Of a stretch of DNA of 64,000 bases, positions 1 through 10,606 are shown one piece after another. The position numbers and the translations under genes were made by a program. The notes beneath the pieces were generated by a model that worked only from the letters and a program-made list of their open reading frames with translations, made no database searches and had not been told where the DNA came from. Origin of the DNA: Lepas anatifera (Eukaryota; Arthropoda; Thecostraca; Lepadidae). Position 1 is the stretch's first letter; the number at the start of each line of letters is the position of its first letter. Location of the stretch: the NCBI GenBank assembly GCA_034440635.1, contig JAOTON010001483.1, forward strand, positions 868,001 through 932,000. The letters run 5' to 3'.

Positions 1-247
1 AAGGTGCATAGTCAACCTTGAGGATAACGTTGTTGTTATCACTCCAACGTAGCTACTTTTTTACTATAAGAACCGAAAAGTGGGTAACTTAGTGATGGCA
101 AACAACATTAACGCCAAAAAATCCTGTGCAAACATCCCACGTAGTCTACAAATTTGTTTGCCCATGCGAAGACCGTCAGTTTTTCAAAAAAGGTAGCTAC
201 GTTGGAGTGACGACAACAACGTTATCCTCAAGGTTGACTATGCACCT
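1..247. repeat. Inverted duplication of the Penelope-like fragment
   Basis: Bases 1-60 are the reverse complement of about 187-247 with only two or three differences, including one single-base indel. The arms are about 58-60 bp and the spacer is about 127 bp. The left arm touches the window edge and may be longer. Penelope-like copies are known for complex inverted and tandem arrangements, so this is probably such a copy; foldback rearrangement after insertion is the alternative. Confidence 0.8.
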
Positions 248-392
248 TGCAAACGGTGCACCCAAGGCTCACATAGCAGGGGGCCCCAAGAGAACCATCA
301 CAAGACAAGACTTCAGCAAAAACACCAGCATCATAGCGACCTCATCGAACAAAAAAACTTCACATCTTAGAGGCAACAATGTTTTTGTATGA
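126..392 (+). pseudogene. GIY-YIG endonuclease fragment of a Penelope-like retroelement
   Basis: The reading frame encodes 88 aa that begin with HVVYKFVCPCEDR, followed by GSYVGVTTTTLSSRLTMH and ITRQDFSKNTSII. This is the layout of the GIY-YIG nuclease domain at the C-terminus of Penelope-like elements: a VYKF-C-P strand, a Y-(V/I)-G strand, a conserved Arg about ten residues later, and a downstream ITR..L..NT.II block. In intact elements this domain nicks DNA for target-primed insertion and follows a reverse transcriptase; no RT is visible here. The frame stops at 390-392, just after the position where the conserved catalytic Glu region would lie, so the domain is truncated. The same coding stretch is present inverted at the window edge (1-60). 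I infer a dead retroelement fragment, not a host gene. Confidence 0.72.
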
Positions 393-1283
393 ATCCATTG
401 TGACTTGTTAACGTTTGCCATTGCCTCATAGAAGTGTCCTTGTTTTTTTTAGTTCATTCTAATCGCATCTAATTTTCAAATGTAAATATTTGAACTGAGC
501 AGCGACGTACAGTCCCTGAAAATAATTGTTCGAATACAGTTGAAACTAGTCCGAATTACATGAATTTTGGACCTGTGATTTACGAAACACCACCTGGGAT
601 AAGATTTCCGATAATAAAAATAGAAAAAACATCAAAAGAAGCATCAAAAGAGGAAAATGTGACCCATCTATCAATTTTGACCGTCATTGCCTAAACGGAA
701 AGAAAGAAAAATATCATAATAGGTCAACGTATCAACACCAGACTGTGCCATGACCAGGGCAGAGCGGCCTTGACGTCTGGCCTAACGCATATGGACCCAT
801 AACGATGCCACGCACAGCGGTCAATGGTTAACATCACGGACTCCTAGCGGGGGCGGCACGGGACGAGTGTTCCGAGGAGCAGAACAATACGCCAGCTGTC
901 AAAAACGTAGTGGGACGTATGCCTGTTCTGTCGCACGGAGCTGGAAAGGGAACAGTAGCCTTGTATGGTATTTATAAACAAAATATTACGGTTTTGCTGT
1001 GCCTAATAGCTGTGGCAGATATAAGGGAGGAGGGGGGGCCGTAAATGAATACATACATACATACATACATACATTGCTTACATAACTGGGGAAGTTTTAC
1101 ATTTACAAATAGTTTTATAAATGCCAAGCCAAGGTCAAAGGTGCAGAAACTGGCTAACTTGGCTACCGGGATAGGTGACACATTCGCATTATTCAAGGTG
1201 CATCGCTGTGACAAAACAGAGATTCTGGCTGCATGGCCTAAACTCAAGCTACATGTTTTTGAAATACAGAATTAACCCATTAA
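393..1283. other. Gene-free stretch with a CATA microsatellite
   Basis: I see no coding signal here. A (CATA)n microsatellite lies at about 1048-1075. It could be the tail of an unrecognised retroelement on the minus strand, since a LINE fragment at 55.1-56.1 kb ends in the complementary ATGT repeat. Confidence 0.5.
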
Positions 1284-1655
1284 CGCCCAGCGGGCCATTT
1301 TTGTCCTCTGACTTTGAAAGGCTGCAGAATCGGTACCAGTGAAGTGATCTTAATGTTTATGATATGGATGTGTGTTTCAGAGCGTGGGCAAGCTGGAAAA
1401 CTGCATTTAAAAATTGTAGGTTTTTATGGGACGATTTTGGTGGAATTTATTTTGGCGAGGTTTTGGTCAGCGTGAGATAGCTCTGCAAATTTTGTTTCTC
1501 GCAATAACATATGGAAAGCTGAAAAGGGTTTGCATGATTGACATTAAGCCAAGACCACTAGGAGTCAGATGGTGAAAAAGGAGTAAGATTTTCTTGAACG
1601 GCTTTGCCATGAGACATCGTCAAATATGAAGCGGACAAAAATGACCCGCTGGGCG
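1284..1655. mobile_element. Family C TTAA element (non-autonomous)
   Basis: The left end reads CGCCCAGCGGGCCATTTTTG and follows TTAA at 1280-1283. The right end, read on the other strand, is CGCCCAGCGGGTCATTTTTG and abuts TTGC at 1656-1659, a probable decayed TTAA. The terminal inverted repeat is over 20 bp with one mismatch and there is no open reading frame, so this is a MITE-like element of about 372 bp. TTAA target duplication is the hallmark of piggyBac-type transposases; the superfamily is inferred. Confidence 0.7.
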
Positions 1656-1659
1656 TTGC

Positions 1660-3360
1660 GGACATCTGCAGGCCGCTGAAAATGAGGAAAAGGATGTGTC
1701 CCGTCCTCCCGTCTGGTGCGTTAGGTGCACAATGTTACCTAGAGGGAAGGGAGGCATTGTGGGTCCTGCGAATGCAGGGTTGCCAGTTTATATATTTGTC
1801 ATCAAATCTGAAGATTTTTAGTGCAATGTCGATACGTTTGGAAACTTTGAAGTTCATGAAATGCTTCCTACTGTTTTCGGGGTCTGTCTTATTTTGGGAA
1901 TGATTATCACATAATTTTAACGGAAACATGCAAGATGGTTCCAATATTTTGTAAAGGCGTTATTAAATACAACTTTCAGGGGTTTTGAAAACTTATCGGA
2001 ATTTTAGCACTGACTGAAATCTAGCAGAGCCTTGTCTTTTCCCCTTGATGGATTGTGTGTAGTGGATAGAGAGGATAGGGAACAGTAGCGGATTGAGGAC
2101 TTCATTGGGTGGTGGGGGGGGGTTAGGGGTCTCGAGCCTCCCCGCCATGGCCTCGGAACAGCCCTCAGTAATGCATTTAGGTACTATAAGCACACTGACT
2201 TTTCGGTAGGGAGGGGGGCTTGAGCCTTCCTAGCCCCCTTGTGTCCACTAATGATTGAAAGCCAATGACCAGCTGACAAAAATGAGTTGGAAATTATCGC
2301 GGCCGCCGCGCTGGTTTGTTTTGACGAGATGGTGCAGTGTCAAACGTCTGGAGCAGTATAAAATGGGTGAAAGCTTGGGAAGTTCTAGAACTTCTGTCTA
2401 AAACACAACTAGCACTATTTTTGCTTGGTTCTATTCAAGTGAAACTACCATGAGTGAACATCCCGGGGGTTAGGAGGAGGGGTCAAGACCTGCCTGTATT
2501 TTTTGTCTCCCACAGACTTTGTCTAGGGCTTGGATTGCAGTGCCAGCGTTAAACCATCCAGAACCCCTCCTGGATCGAGAAGAAGTCTCCAGCCATGGAG
2601 ACATAAAAATATCGAAAACATAGTTGTTAGCAATGCCACAGATCGAGTGTTTTGCAGGAAAAGAAGCAAAATAAGTTGTTTTAAGTGCGCAAGATAGCGG
2701 AGCGGATCAGGTGCATATCATAATCATACCATCACAAAATATATTAGTCATGAGGATGAGAAAGATGATGAGCTGACCAGAGTTACAATGACCAGTGGCG
2801 TGCCTGGAAATGTGGAGGTTCACATTTATGCAACTATGAAGCGCGCTACTTGTTCCAAAGAAAAGTTGGAAAGATGGAAATGGACCCGTTTGGAGATTTT
2901 GAGATTAATCAAGCTAATGTGCACCGCGTGGGGTAGCTAACGGATTGAGTTTTCAAAACTTTTCATCTGTATGCTGAATATTACGATTTCTCGTTGAAAG
3001 CTCAGTGAACATCAGTCACAAAGTCTGGGAGGCGGAGAAGGAAGGGGGTAGAGACAAAAGAAACGGTTTTCCAAAACCTTTGATATTCACAAAAATTCTT
3101 AAAATACTATGATGTTCACAATTTTAGTCTATCCCCCGCAATTCATCAGTCTAGGTTAACCACGTTTGTATACTATTTGCAAATATGCTGTTGGTGCTGT
3201 CTTTAATTAAACCTTAAGAGCATATAACTGTCTAAATATTTTACAAGAGGAAATAAAAACACTTCACAGAACTGTAGCAAAAGCGATGCGCATTGGGCCG
3301 CTGAGTGCGGTGACAGCGCCGCCCGGGAGCCGGCCGCGCAGTGCCAGCCGATGTCCCAAA
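1660..3360. other. Gene-free stretch with repeat scraps
   Basis: No gene is supported. About 2165-2250 resembles the degenerate right half of the CAGTGGCGGAT MITE family, including a block ending in TGTCCACTA. About 2548-2600 resembles 43407-43462 near the 3' part of the piggyBac-like element and may be a scrap of that family. A short open frame at about 2745-2940 has no recognisable domain. Confidence 0.4.
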
Positions 3361-3508
3361 CGCCCAGCGGGTCATTTTTGTCCGGTGTCATATCTCAGAA
3401 TCTAAAAGTGGTATCGATTTAAAACTTTCGGAACATCTTATTGGGCATATTCTAAGCATAGGAAAACATTTGTTTTGCCAATTTGAAAGCTGGAAGTAGG
3501 TGCGGGCG
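3361..3508. mobile_element. Short family C element
   Basis: The left end is CGCCCAGCGGGTCATTTTTG, matching the ends of the 1284-1655 element. The right end is GCGGGCG immediately followed by TTAA (3509-3512). The left flank is CAAA instead of TTAA. The copy is about 148 bp and internally deleted relative to the first one. Confidence 0.55.
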
Positions 3509-3639
3509 TTAATGGGTTAAGCGCGTAACGAATATTTCAGTTTAGTAAGTCCTTTCTTCAATTGCACAAGATGTTATTAGTGATTGGATATCTACTATAT
3601 ACAGTTTCTACTAAAGCGATAGACCCGCTGCGGAAAACG

Positions 3640-5784
3640 TGCATACCACAGCTGCCGCCACATACCACATACCACATACCACAGCTGCCGCCGCAGTCGC
3701 CAGTTCTAAAACCCGCCTCGGCGGGCCTCCCAGCAGAAAACTCGCATACCACAGCTGCTGCCACAGTCGTCAGTTAACACCCGCCCCGGCGGGCCTCCCA
3801 GCAGAAAACTCGCATACCACAGCTGCTGCCACAGTCGCCAGTTAACACCCGCCCCGGCGGGCCTCCCAGCAGAAAACGTGCATACCACAGCCGCCGCCAC
3901 AGTCGCCAGTTAACACCCGCCCCGGCGGGCCTCCCAGCAGAAAACTCGCATACCACAGCTGCTGCCACAGTCGCCAGTTAACACCCGCCCCGGCGGGCCT
4001 CCCAGCAGAAAACGTGCATACCACAGCCGCCGCCACAGTCGCCAGTTAACACCCGCCCCGGCGGGCCTCCCAGCAGAAAACTCGCATACCACAGCTGCTG
4101 CCACAGTCGCCAGTTAACACCCGCCCCGGCGGGCCTCCCAGCAGAAAACGTGCATACCACAGCTGCTGCCACAGTCGCCAGTTAACACCCGCCCCGGCGG
4201 GCCTCCCAGCAGAAAACGTGCATACCACAGCTGCTGCCACAGTCGCCAGTTAACACCCGCCCCGGCGGGCCTCCCAGCAGAAAACGTGCATACCACAGCC
4301 GCCGCCACAGTCGCCAGTTAACACCCGCCCCGGCGGGCCTCCCAGCAGAAAACTCGCATACCACAGCTGCTGCCACAGTCGCCAGTTAACACCCGCCCCG
4401 GTGGGCCTCCCAGCAGAAAACTCGCATACCACAGCTGCTGCCACAGTCGCCAGTTAACACCCGCCCCGGCGGGCCTCCCAGCAGAAAACGTGCATACCAC
4501 AGCTGCTGCCACAGTCGCCAGTTAACACCCGCCCCGGCGGGCCTCCCAGCAGAAAACTCGCATACCACAGCTGCTGCCACAGTCGCCAGTTAACACCCGC
4601 CCCGGCGGGCCTCCCAGCAGAAAACGTGCATACCACAGCTGCTGCCACAGTCGCCAGTTAACACCCGCCCCGGCGGGCCTCCCAGCAGAAAACGTGCATA
4701 CCACAGCTGCTGCCACAGTCGCCAGTTAACACCCGCCCCGGCGGGCCTCCCAGCAGAAAACGTGCATACCACAGCTGCTGCCACAGTCGCCAGTTAACAC
4801 CCGCCCCGGCGGGCCTCCCAGCAGAAAACTCGCATACCACAGCTGCTGCCACAGTCGCCAGTTAACACCCGCCCCGGCGGGCCTCCCAGCAGAAAACTCG
4901 CATACCACAGCTGCTGCCACAGTCGCCAGTTAACACCCGCCCCGGCGGGCCTCTGTGAAGGCTAATATGTAGCCAAGACTTGTTCTTGGGCTTGGCTGTG
5001 AGTACGTGGCGTAATGGAGGACCTCTAGTTTGTTGTGTTTGCGATAGACAGGCAGCTTCTTCGGATTTTAATATATATATTTTATGACTTAGCTTTTAGA
5101 CCAAACACTCTACCAAGACAGTTTCTTCACAATGTTACATTTATCTACTCGCTGTCACAACAGCGTCTACTGAGCGTTGCACTGAGGCTCGTGCCAACAC
5201 TGGCACTGGCTTGATACTGACCTGCTATTGACAAACACAGGGAGTTTATATACGTCGGCGGCGGCTAATATCAAAGGCAGCAGCACTTACACTAAGGATA
5301 CATCTCGATAACATTAATGAAACAAGCCTGGCTTCACACGGAGGTTCAGTCACAGCCGACAGACGCTACTAATGCATGCGGCATATGACAAAGGGGCCGC
5401 CTATCACTGTCGCTGGGAACTCAGATGGACTCTGAGACATCAAAGGCAATGCCGTACAGTACAGCGCAGGTGTTCATTAGACATCAGAGGGAGCCGCTTG
5501 ATACCACTAAAAGCCGTCTTAGATAACCTGGGCGTTCACAGAATGGTACGCCGGCGTTCACACGCTCGTGCATGGGAACAAGACTGAGCACACAGCCTGA
5601 CGAGAGCATGTTGGTGGGTAATGAATTCAGATGAGACAATTCTGTCGAATAATTGATACTAAAATTTATGAATTAATTAAAGACTGACAAAATCTTTGTC
5701 ACAGCCTCCCAGCATAAAACGTGCATACCACAGCTGCTGCCACAGTCGCCAGTTAACACCCGCCCCGGCGGGCCTCCCAGCCAC
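3640..5784. repeat. 68-bp satellite/minisatellite array
   Basis: The unit is exactly 68 bp. TTAACACC recurs at 3774, 3842 and every 68 bp to 4930, giving 18 in-phase sites, with degenerate units before 3774 and one more unit at 5709-5784 beyond the inserted LTR. Each unit holds TTAACACCCGCCCCGGCGGG, then CCTCCCAGCAGAAAAC, then a CATACCACAGC block. Units differ mainly at two places: ACTCGC versus ACGTGC and CTGCTG versus CCGCCG. The many overlapping 64-residue open frames on the minus strand arise from the repeat and are not genes. The TTAA-plus-GC-palindrome block matches the left end of the adjacent family B element. Confidence 0.92.
4954..5703. mobile_element. Solo LTR of a retrotransposon inside the satellite
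   Basis: The segment starts TGTGAAGG and ends TTGTCACA, giving the TG...CA ends of an LTR with a short TGTGA/TCACA inverted repeat. It is flanked by a 5-bp direct repeat GCCTC (4949-4953 and 5704-5708). Removing it and one GCCTC restores the satellite unit in phase (..GGGCCTCCCAGC..). There is an AT-rich TATA-like run at about 5070-5082. No internal retroviral coding region is present, so this is a 750-bp solo LTR left by LTR-LTR recombination. A 5-bp duplication fits Ty3/gypsy or BEL families, but the clade cannot be read from an LTR alone. Orientation is not determined. Confidence 0.82.
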
Positions 5785-6348
5785 CTTAGCCCTGGTGGGG
5801 GGGGTGTTCAATGTTCAAATACCCCCTCATACTCGGCTCCTATTCGGGATAGCGAAAAAAACGCGCATGCTGGGGGATAGTTAATAAAAATTGACCAAGA
5901 AACTACATCAGCCACTTTTTGGATCAGGTCACTATCGAGATCATGATAGGTCAGAGAAGGTACCATGCTAGAGAAGAGTTTCTGGGTTCTAGCTTTTGAC
6001 AAGGTTAAGTTAGAACCATTTTGTAGGCACCATTCGCTTCCTCTCGTTACGGAAATCGAATAATGTATAATGTGGATATACTATGTGACAACATAAAATG
6101 ACCTGACCTAAGGTCAGGTCAACGTGTATCTCCATTTTGGATCCGATATAGAAGGTGTATTTGAGCCCCCTCAGCCCCCTCCCCTTCCCTCCGCCCACTG
6201 AATGGGGTGAAGGTACATCGGAGACTCACTGGGGCGAAGGTACATCGGAGACTTACTGGGGTGAAGGTACATCGGAGACTCACTGGGGTGAAGGTACATC
6301 GGAGACTCACTGGGGTGAAGGTACATCGGAGACTCACTGGGGCGAGGG
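5757..6348. mobile_element. Family B TTAA element, internally deleted
   Basis: The left end begins CACCCGCCCCGGCGGG after TTAA at 5753-5756, a TTAA shared with the last satellite unit. The body at about 5790-6121 matches 9640-9990 and 34650-34962, including a conserved GCGGGATAGCG-type block near the left end and the AGGTCA palindrome at 6099-6121. The right end is GGGGCGAGGG followed by CTAA (6349-6352), matching the intact right end GGCGAGGGTTAA at 35580-35591. The right half is missing and a 27-bp minisatellite occupies 6200-6348. Confidence 0.62.
6200..6348. repeat. 27-bp minisatellite
   Basis: About five tandem copies of a 27-bp unit (core GAAGGTACATCGGAGACT, then YACTGGGGY) lie at the right end of a family B element. 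On the reverse strand the unit resembles the 27-bp unit at 9588-9675, sharing CTCCGA and ACCTTC at the same spacing. It contains no stop in two frames and therefore produces spurious open frames. Confidence 0.88.
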
Positions 6349-6972
6349 CTAAGGCTAAGTGGAGAATTTCAGCGCCTAGAATCTCATCGTAGTAGCTGAA
6401 TGGTCTCTCATTCCTCTGTTTTGTTTTTGTACGAATATTTTTTGTCCATTTCCAGGTGCAAAAAACTGACGAATGTACATACATCGCTCTAAAAACATGT
6501 ATCCATTGTTTCATCTCTCTGACAAAATAGTCATCTTCCCTATACCAATCGTCAGTTCACCCGCGCAATTCACTAACACTACGTCAAGATACTCACCCGG
6601 CATGCTTTCTCAAACTGGAGGTGCTGAGTGACTGATGGCTGCAGGCATCAGTTGAACAGTCACGGCTCTCGATTATTGGTTCTGCTGTTTTGTGCGTCAC
6701 GGTGCCACTTTGGCCCCCGAGGCTGTGAACTGGGTCACGGGCCTGCAGGGTGTCCTCGTGCCCTCGTGAGGGCACTGAGGGCGGAAGCCAGGAGAAGCGG
6801 TTCATGGGCTCGTTCTGCGCTCCTGGAGGAGGGCTTCTTCGGTAGCGTTGGAATAACTTTGTGAGGTAAATCTCGCCGTTGCAGAACAGAGGAGACCGCT
6901 GTCTTATCTGGGTCGTAGTGTCAACTAACTTTAAATGACATTTGTAATTGTCATCCCTGGCTTGTTGGTTAA

Positions 6973-7812
6973 CACGCACATTGACGGGGGTCTGAGCCAC
7001 CTTCGCTTTGACGAGGGGCCGGGTACCCGCCCCCCCAAGATCTCGAGAACCACGGTAGGTAGCGAAAAACGGTAAACGGCGTTGGGTAGCCCATTCACTT
7101 CTCCATCGAAATTATTCGAACCGTTTTTTTGTCAGGTCACATTTAAGGGCACGAGAGGTCAAAACATGCTGTAATAGGGATAACATGTAAATTAAGTTTT
7201 CGGTCATTACATCTGAACAAGTAAAGATACAGCAAAATGACTTGAAATATATGAATCCTCGCAGCAAGTCAAATCGAATGATATATAATTTGACCTTGCT
7301 AGGTCAAATCAAGGATTTGACCTGACCTGAGGTCAGGTCAGGGTCAAATTATATAAAATGCATGTCATTGGAAACGCAAAGCGAAGGCGAGTCTAATGTA
7401 GCTAAAATGATCGCTCCTATCACTATCCGTTACTGAGTTATACAGTAAAAACCATTTTTCCTATGTATTTCCAATGGAGAGGTCATGCCCCGTACCTGAC
7501 CTTAGGTCATCGATATCGAAAATACTGGAACATGTTTTAGAGAACTCGGTGGGCCCATTCTTTGATATGAGTTTCAATCGGATAAGTTCACCCTGCTCCA
7601 ACTTATGCTATCTTAAAATTTTTTTGAGTTCAGGTCACTTGACCTGTACTGGTGACCTGACCTGAGATGACCTGATCATTAAATTTTCACAGAAGTTGTA
7701 AAAAGAATGAGGGAAAATGTATGCCAAGTACGGCGGCGCCTACGCGCCACCGTTTTACTACTACCTTCGAAATACCCGAGGGGGCGGGTACCCGCCCCCG
7801 TCAATGCGCGTG
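6973..7812. mobile_element. TTAA element related to family B, complete ends
   Basis: TTAA at 6969-6972 and 7813-7816 flanks an 840-bp segment. The left end is CACGCACATTGACGGGGG. The right end, read inverted, is CACGCGCATTGACGGGGG followed by a GGGTACCC palindrome that also occurs near the left end at about 7021-7028. The right half (about 7318-7640) aligns with family B, including the AGGTCA palindrome at 7318-7340 and a TTTCCAATGGAGAGGTC block. No coding region is present, so it must be mobilised in trans. Confidence 0.8.
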
Positions 7813-7898
7813 TTAAGATTCCTTGAGGTATGTTAATAAGCTGACACCTTTATTATTGAATCAACTTTTAGGCTTTTATAGATTTGATTTCTGATAAT

Positions 7899-8131
7899 GT
7901 ATAACGAGGTCGTTCTCGGATATTTTGAATCTATTTGATGATTATTTTTCAACGGATGGTATAACACTATGCAGAGATTAAAACATTTATGAAAAACGTT
8001 CAAATATAAAAACATTTATAAAAAATCGACCATTTTTATAAATGTTGTAATCGATGTATGTACAGTGTTATACCATCCGTTGAAAAAAATAATCAAATAG
8101 ATTCTAAATATCCGACAAGACCCTGTTGTAC
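7899..8131. repeat. Foldback element with ~70-bp arms
   Basis: Bases 7899-7968 and 8064-8131 are imperfect reverse complements (both contain GGATAT near the outer end and a block reading CAACGGATGGTATAACACT or its complement). The spacer is about 95 bp and AT-rich. There is no coding potential. A hairpin MITE is the simplest reading. Confidence 0.75.
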
Positions 8132-8139
8132 GCCACCCG

Positions 8140-9057
8140 AAACTAACTCCCGAAAACCTAACAGTTGATTCCGTATTAGTTCGGGAAAAAATGACATTGA
8201 AGTCCTAAATAACCTTTATTATATAATAACCTTACCTATGAGGTGTATAATAACGGTTGACGTTATTTGGGCTTAGCGAGCTCACCAACCTGGTAAGATT
8301 ATATAGCGCCCACCAAATACCCTTTAAGATGTACAATAACTATATTCATGTACAAACCCAGGATTTCCGATCAGGGGGATACATGTTCGGGGGGGCGCCA
8401 TCAGGACCAGAGGGAGCCACTTTTGGGAGGCAAGACCTATCAGGTTAGCGCAAAACCCTATCGCGGGAGCGCTGATGCTCAAACCTTGGGTGAGTTGGGA
8501 GCGACATGTCAGGAAGCGCCATCGACCTTTCAGAGGCGCCCTGTGACCATTTCAGGGGGCGCTGAGCTTTGATCGGGGAAGGCCATATGTGCCCTTGCCC
8601 TTGATATTCAAAATCTCTTTTGAGTTAAAGATCCTTGGATAGCAAAAGGCAAACATCCTATGGCCACATATTTCACCCTGTGACGTTTTTTTTACTTGAG
8701 TTTCCCCACAAATCTACCGGTTAGATAAATTGTGGACAAATATTTCACCGGCGCGACGTTTTTTCGACTTTGGTTTGCCCCCCAAACTTAGCGGTTAGAT
8801 CCACCACTGATGTCATTACTTGTTATAAACTAACATCCTCCGCAGGCATTGACGTGCTAAGGAAGTGACTAGGGTATGCCCCATAAGTTGCTAAGCTCAG
8901 ACAACGTCCATCCATTGTTTTTAGTCCTGACCTCAGTTCTGTCCCGTTTCCCCATTAAGTACGAAACAATGCAGCTCGCGCAGTTGTATTGGACATAGAT
9001 TCCGGGAGCACTTCAGAGTGCTCTTAAAGACGGTCATTAATGGTACCGAGTTCCACA
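8140..9057. other. Gene-free stretch with a GC-rich repeat scrap
   Basis: No gene is supported. About 8360-8575 (GGGGGCGCCATCAGGACCAG and following GGGGGCGC blocks) resembles about 45455-45660, so it is part of a dispersed repeat. The rest shows nothing recognisable. Confidence 0.45.
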
Positions 9058-9215
9058 CAGTGGCGGATACAGGTTGGGGAGGGGGGTAGAAGGGCTTAAA
9101 GCCCGTCTTCGAAATTTAGGAGTGCCCATAGTAACGTTATTCGAAGTAAGTGTGGGGTAGCGTTGAACCCCCTAGCCCCCACCCCAAAATGAAGTCTGGT
9201 TCTGCCCTTGATTGG
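9058..9215. mobile_element. CAGTGGCGGAT MITE, right end decayed
   Basis: The left end CAGTGGCGGATACAGG matches the termini of the copies at 41229 and 42122. Internally it shares the GTCTTCGAAATTTAGG and AGCCCCCA blocks. The right end, near 9200-9215, has drifted too far to pair, so that boundary is approximate. Confidence 0.55.
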
Positions 9216-9587
9216 ACCTGCCTTCTCCCCCTTGATTGGTTGTCGTTAGGTTGGGCTCTCCTCTCTCAGCAGGACCCACATCCTGACTTCAGCTAACTCT
9301 CTCGCCTATGTGAACGAGCAGCCTTTTTTAACTTTTTTAATCATTTAAATTTAATGCCTTTAACCCATTACCCATTTATTAGGTAGGCCAGAGTGCCCTT
9401 GCTTGTCCGTGCGACCCAATTATTAAGCTTTGAACTGTGGAATAGGTAATCAAGGCGGTAGACAGAACACTGTGACCAGGAATTACGCGAATGTTTCTCG
9501 TCTTATCTCAGCTCAAAACACTTCTTTCAATAAAAAATTGCAAGTGAAACACAATCGGCGCAAATGCTCATTGAGCATGTCATAACA

Positions 9588-10606
9588 CTCGCCTCGGTTG
9601 GCCTCCGAATCACCTTCGCCTCGGTGGGCCTCCGAATCACCTTCGCCCTGGTGGGCCTCCGAATCACCTTCGCCCGGGGGGTTCAAACACCCCCTCGAAC
9701 ACGGCTCCTATGCGGGATAGCGATAAACGTGAAGTCTGGTGGATAGCTTAGACAAATTCATGAGGAAACTACATCAGTCACTTTCTGGCTCAGGTCAATA
9801 TTGGGGTCATGACAGGTCAAAGAAGGTTGCATGTTAGAGTAGAGTTTTTGGGCTCTAGCGTCTGATAGACTCGAGTTAGAATCATTTTTTTAGGCACCAT
9901 TCGCTTCCTCTTGTCACAGTAATCCGAATGGTGTACCATATGACTATACCAGGTCAAAACACAAAATTTACCTGATCTCTGGTCAGGTCAAGGTCACTAT
10001 TTGATCTAGCATAGTTAATATGCATATCAATAGACTCGCAATAACAATTCAAACGTAATGGCATAAAAATAAAAGCTTTATCCTTAATTTTTTGCAAAGT
10101 TATTGACCCAAGTCTGAAACCCTAATTAAGTAGGCTAGATGTTCTCTCAGAGGTAATAGGTTAAAAATTGCAATATGAACATTGAAATGCACCCAGGATA
10201 CTAGGATTTGGAGAATATGTAGGCATTTTTCAGCTGAATCTACACAAATACAGCCCAATTCTTATTTTGCCATGCATTTCCAATGGAGAGGTCTGTATCT
10301 GACCCTAGGTCATCGATGTAAAAAATAACGGAACATTTGTGTAGGCTTGGTAGGCTCATTATGTGAATGAATTTCAATTGGACAGATTAACCCTGCTCTT
10401 ACTGATGTTATCTTAAGCATTTTTGGAGGTGAGGTTACTTGACCTGCAGTGATGACCTGACCCTAGATAATATGACCTTAAAATTTTGGGAAAAGACGTA
10501 GAATTGATCAAGAATAAGGTCTACCAAGTACGGCGGCGCCGTTTTTTGACAGTCCGCCGGAAAAACCCGAGAGGGTATTCAAACACCCCCACCGGGGTGA
10601 GGGTTT
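9588..10606. mobile_element. Family B TTAA element with 27-bp repeats at its left end
   Basis: The body (9690-10600) aligns along its length with 34650-35585. It carries the AGGTCA palindrome at about 9968-9990 and the TACGGCGGCGCC hairpin block near the right end (10528-10540). The right end reads ACCGGGGTGAGGGTTTAGG, where intact copies have GGGTTAA, so the TTAA is lost. At the left end a 27-bp unit (CCTCGGTKGGCCTCCGAATC plus ACCTTCG) is present three times, at 9588-9675. No coding region. Confidence 0.75.

Noticed and set aside
126..392. Host GIY-YIG nuclease gene
   Set aside because: The motif arrangement is that of Penelope-like elements, it is truncated, and part of it is present inverted next to it.
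3706..4920. Overlapping 64-residue minus-strand open frames starting MAAAVVC
   Set aside because: They recur every 68 bp with the satellite unit and change frame at each step; they are a by-product of the repeat.
3640..4953. CRISPR-like regular array
   Set aside because: The whole 68-bp unit is repeated with no unique spacers, and the context is eukaryotic.
5372..5587. Open frame inside the solo LTR
   Set aside because: LTRs are non-coding, and the frame shows no domain.
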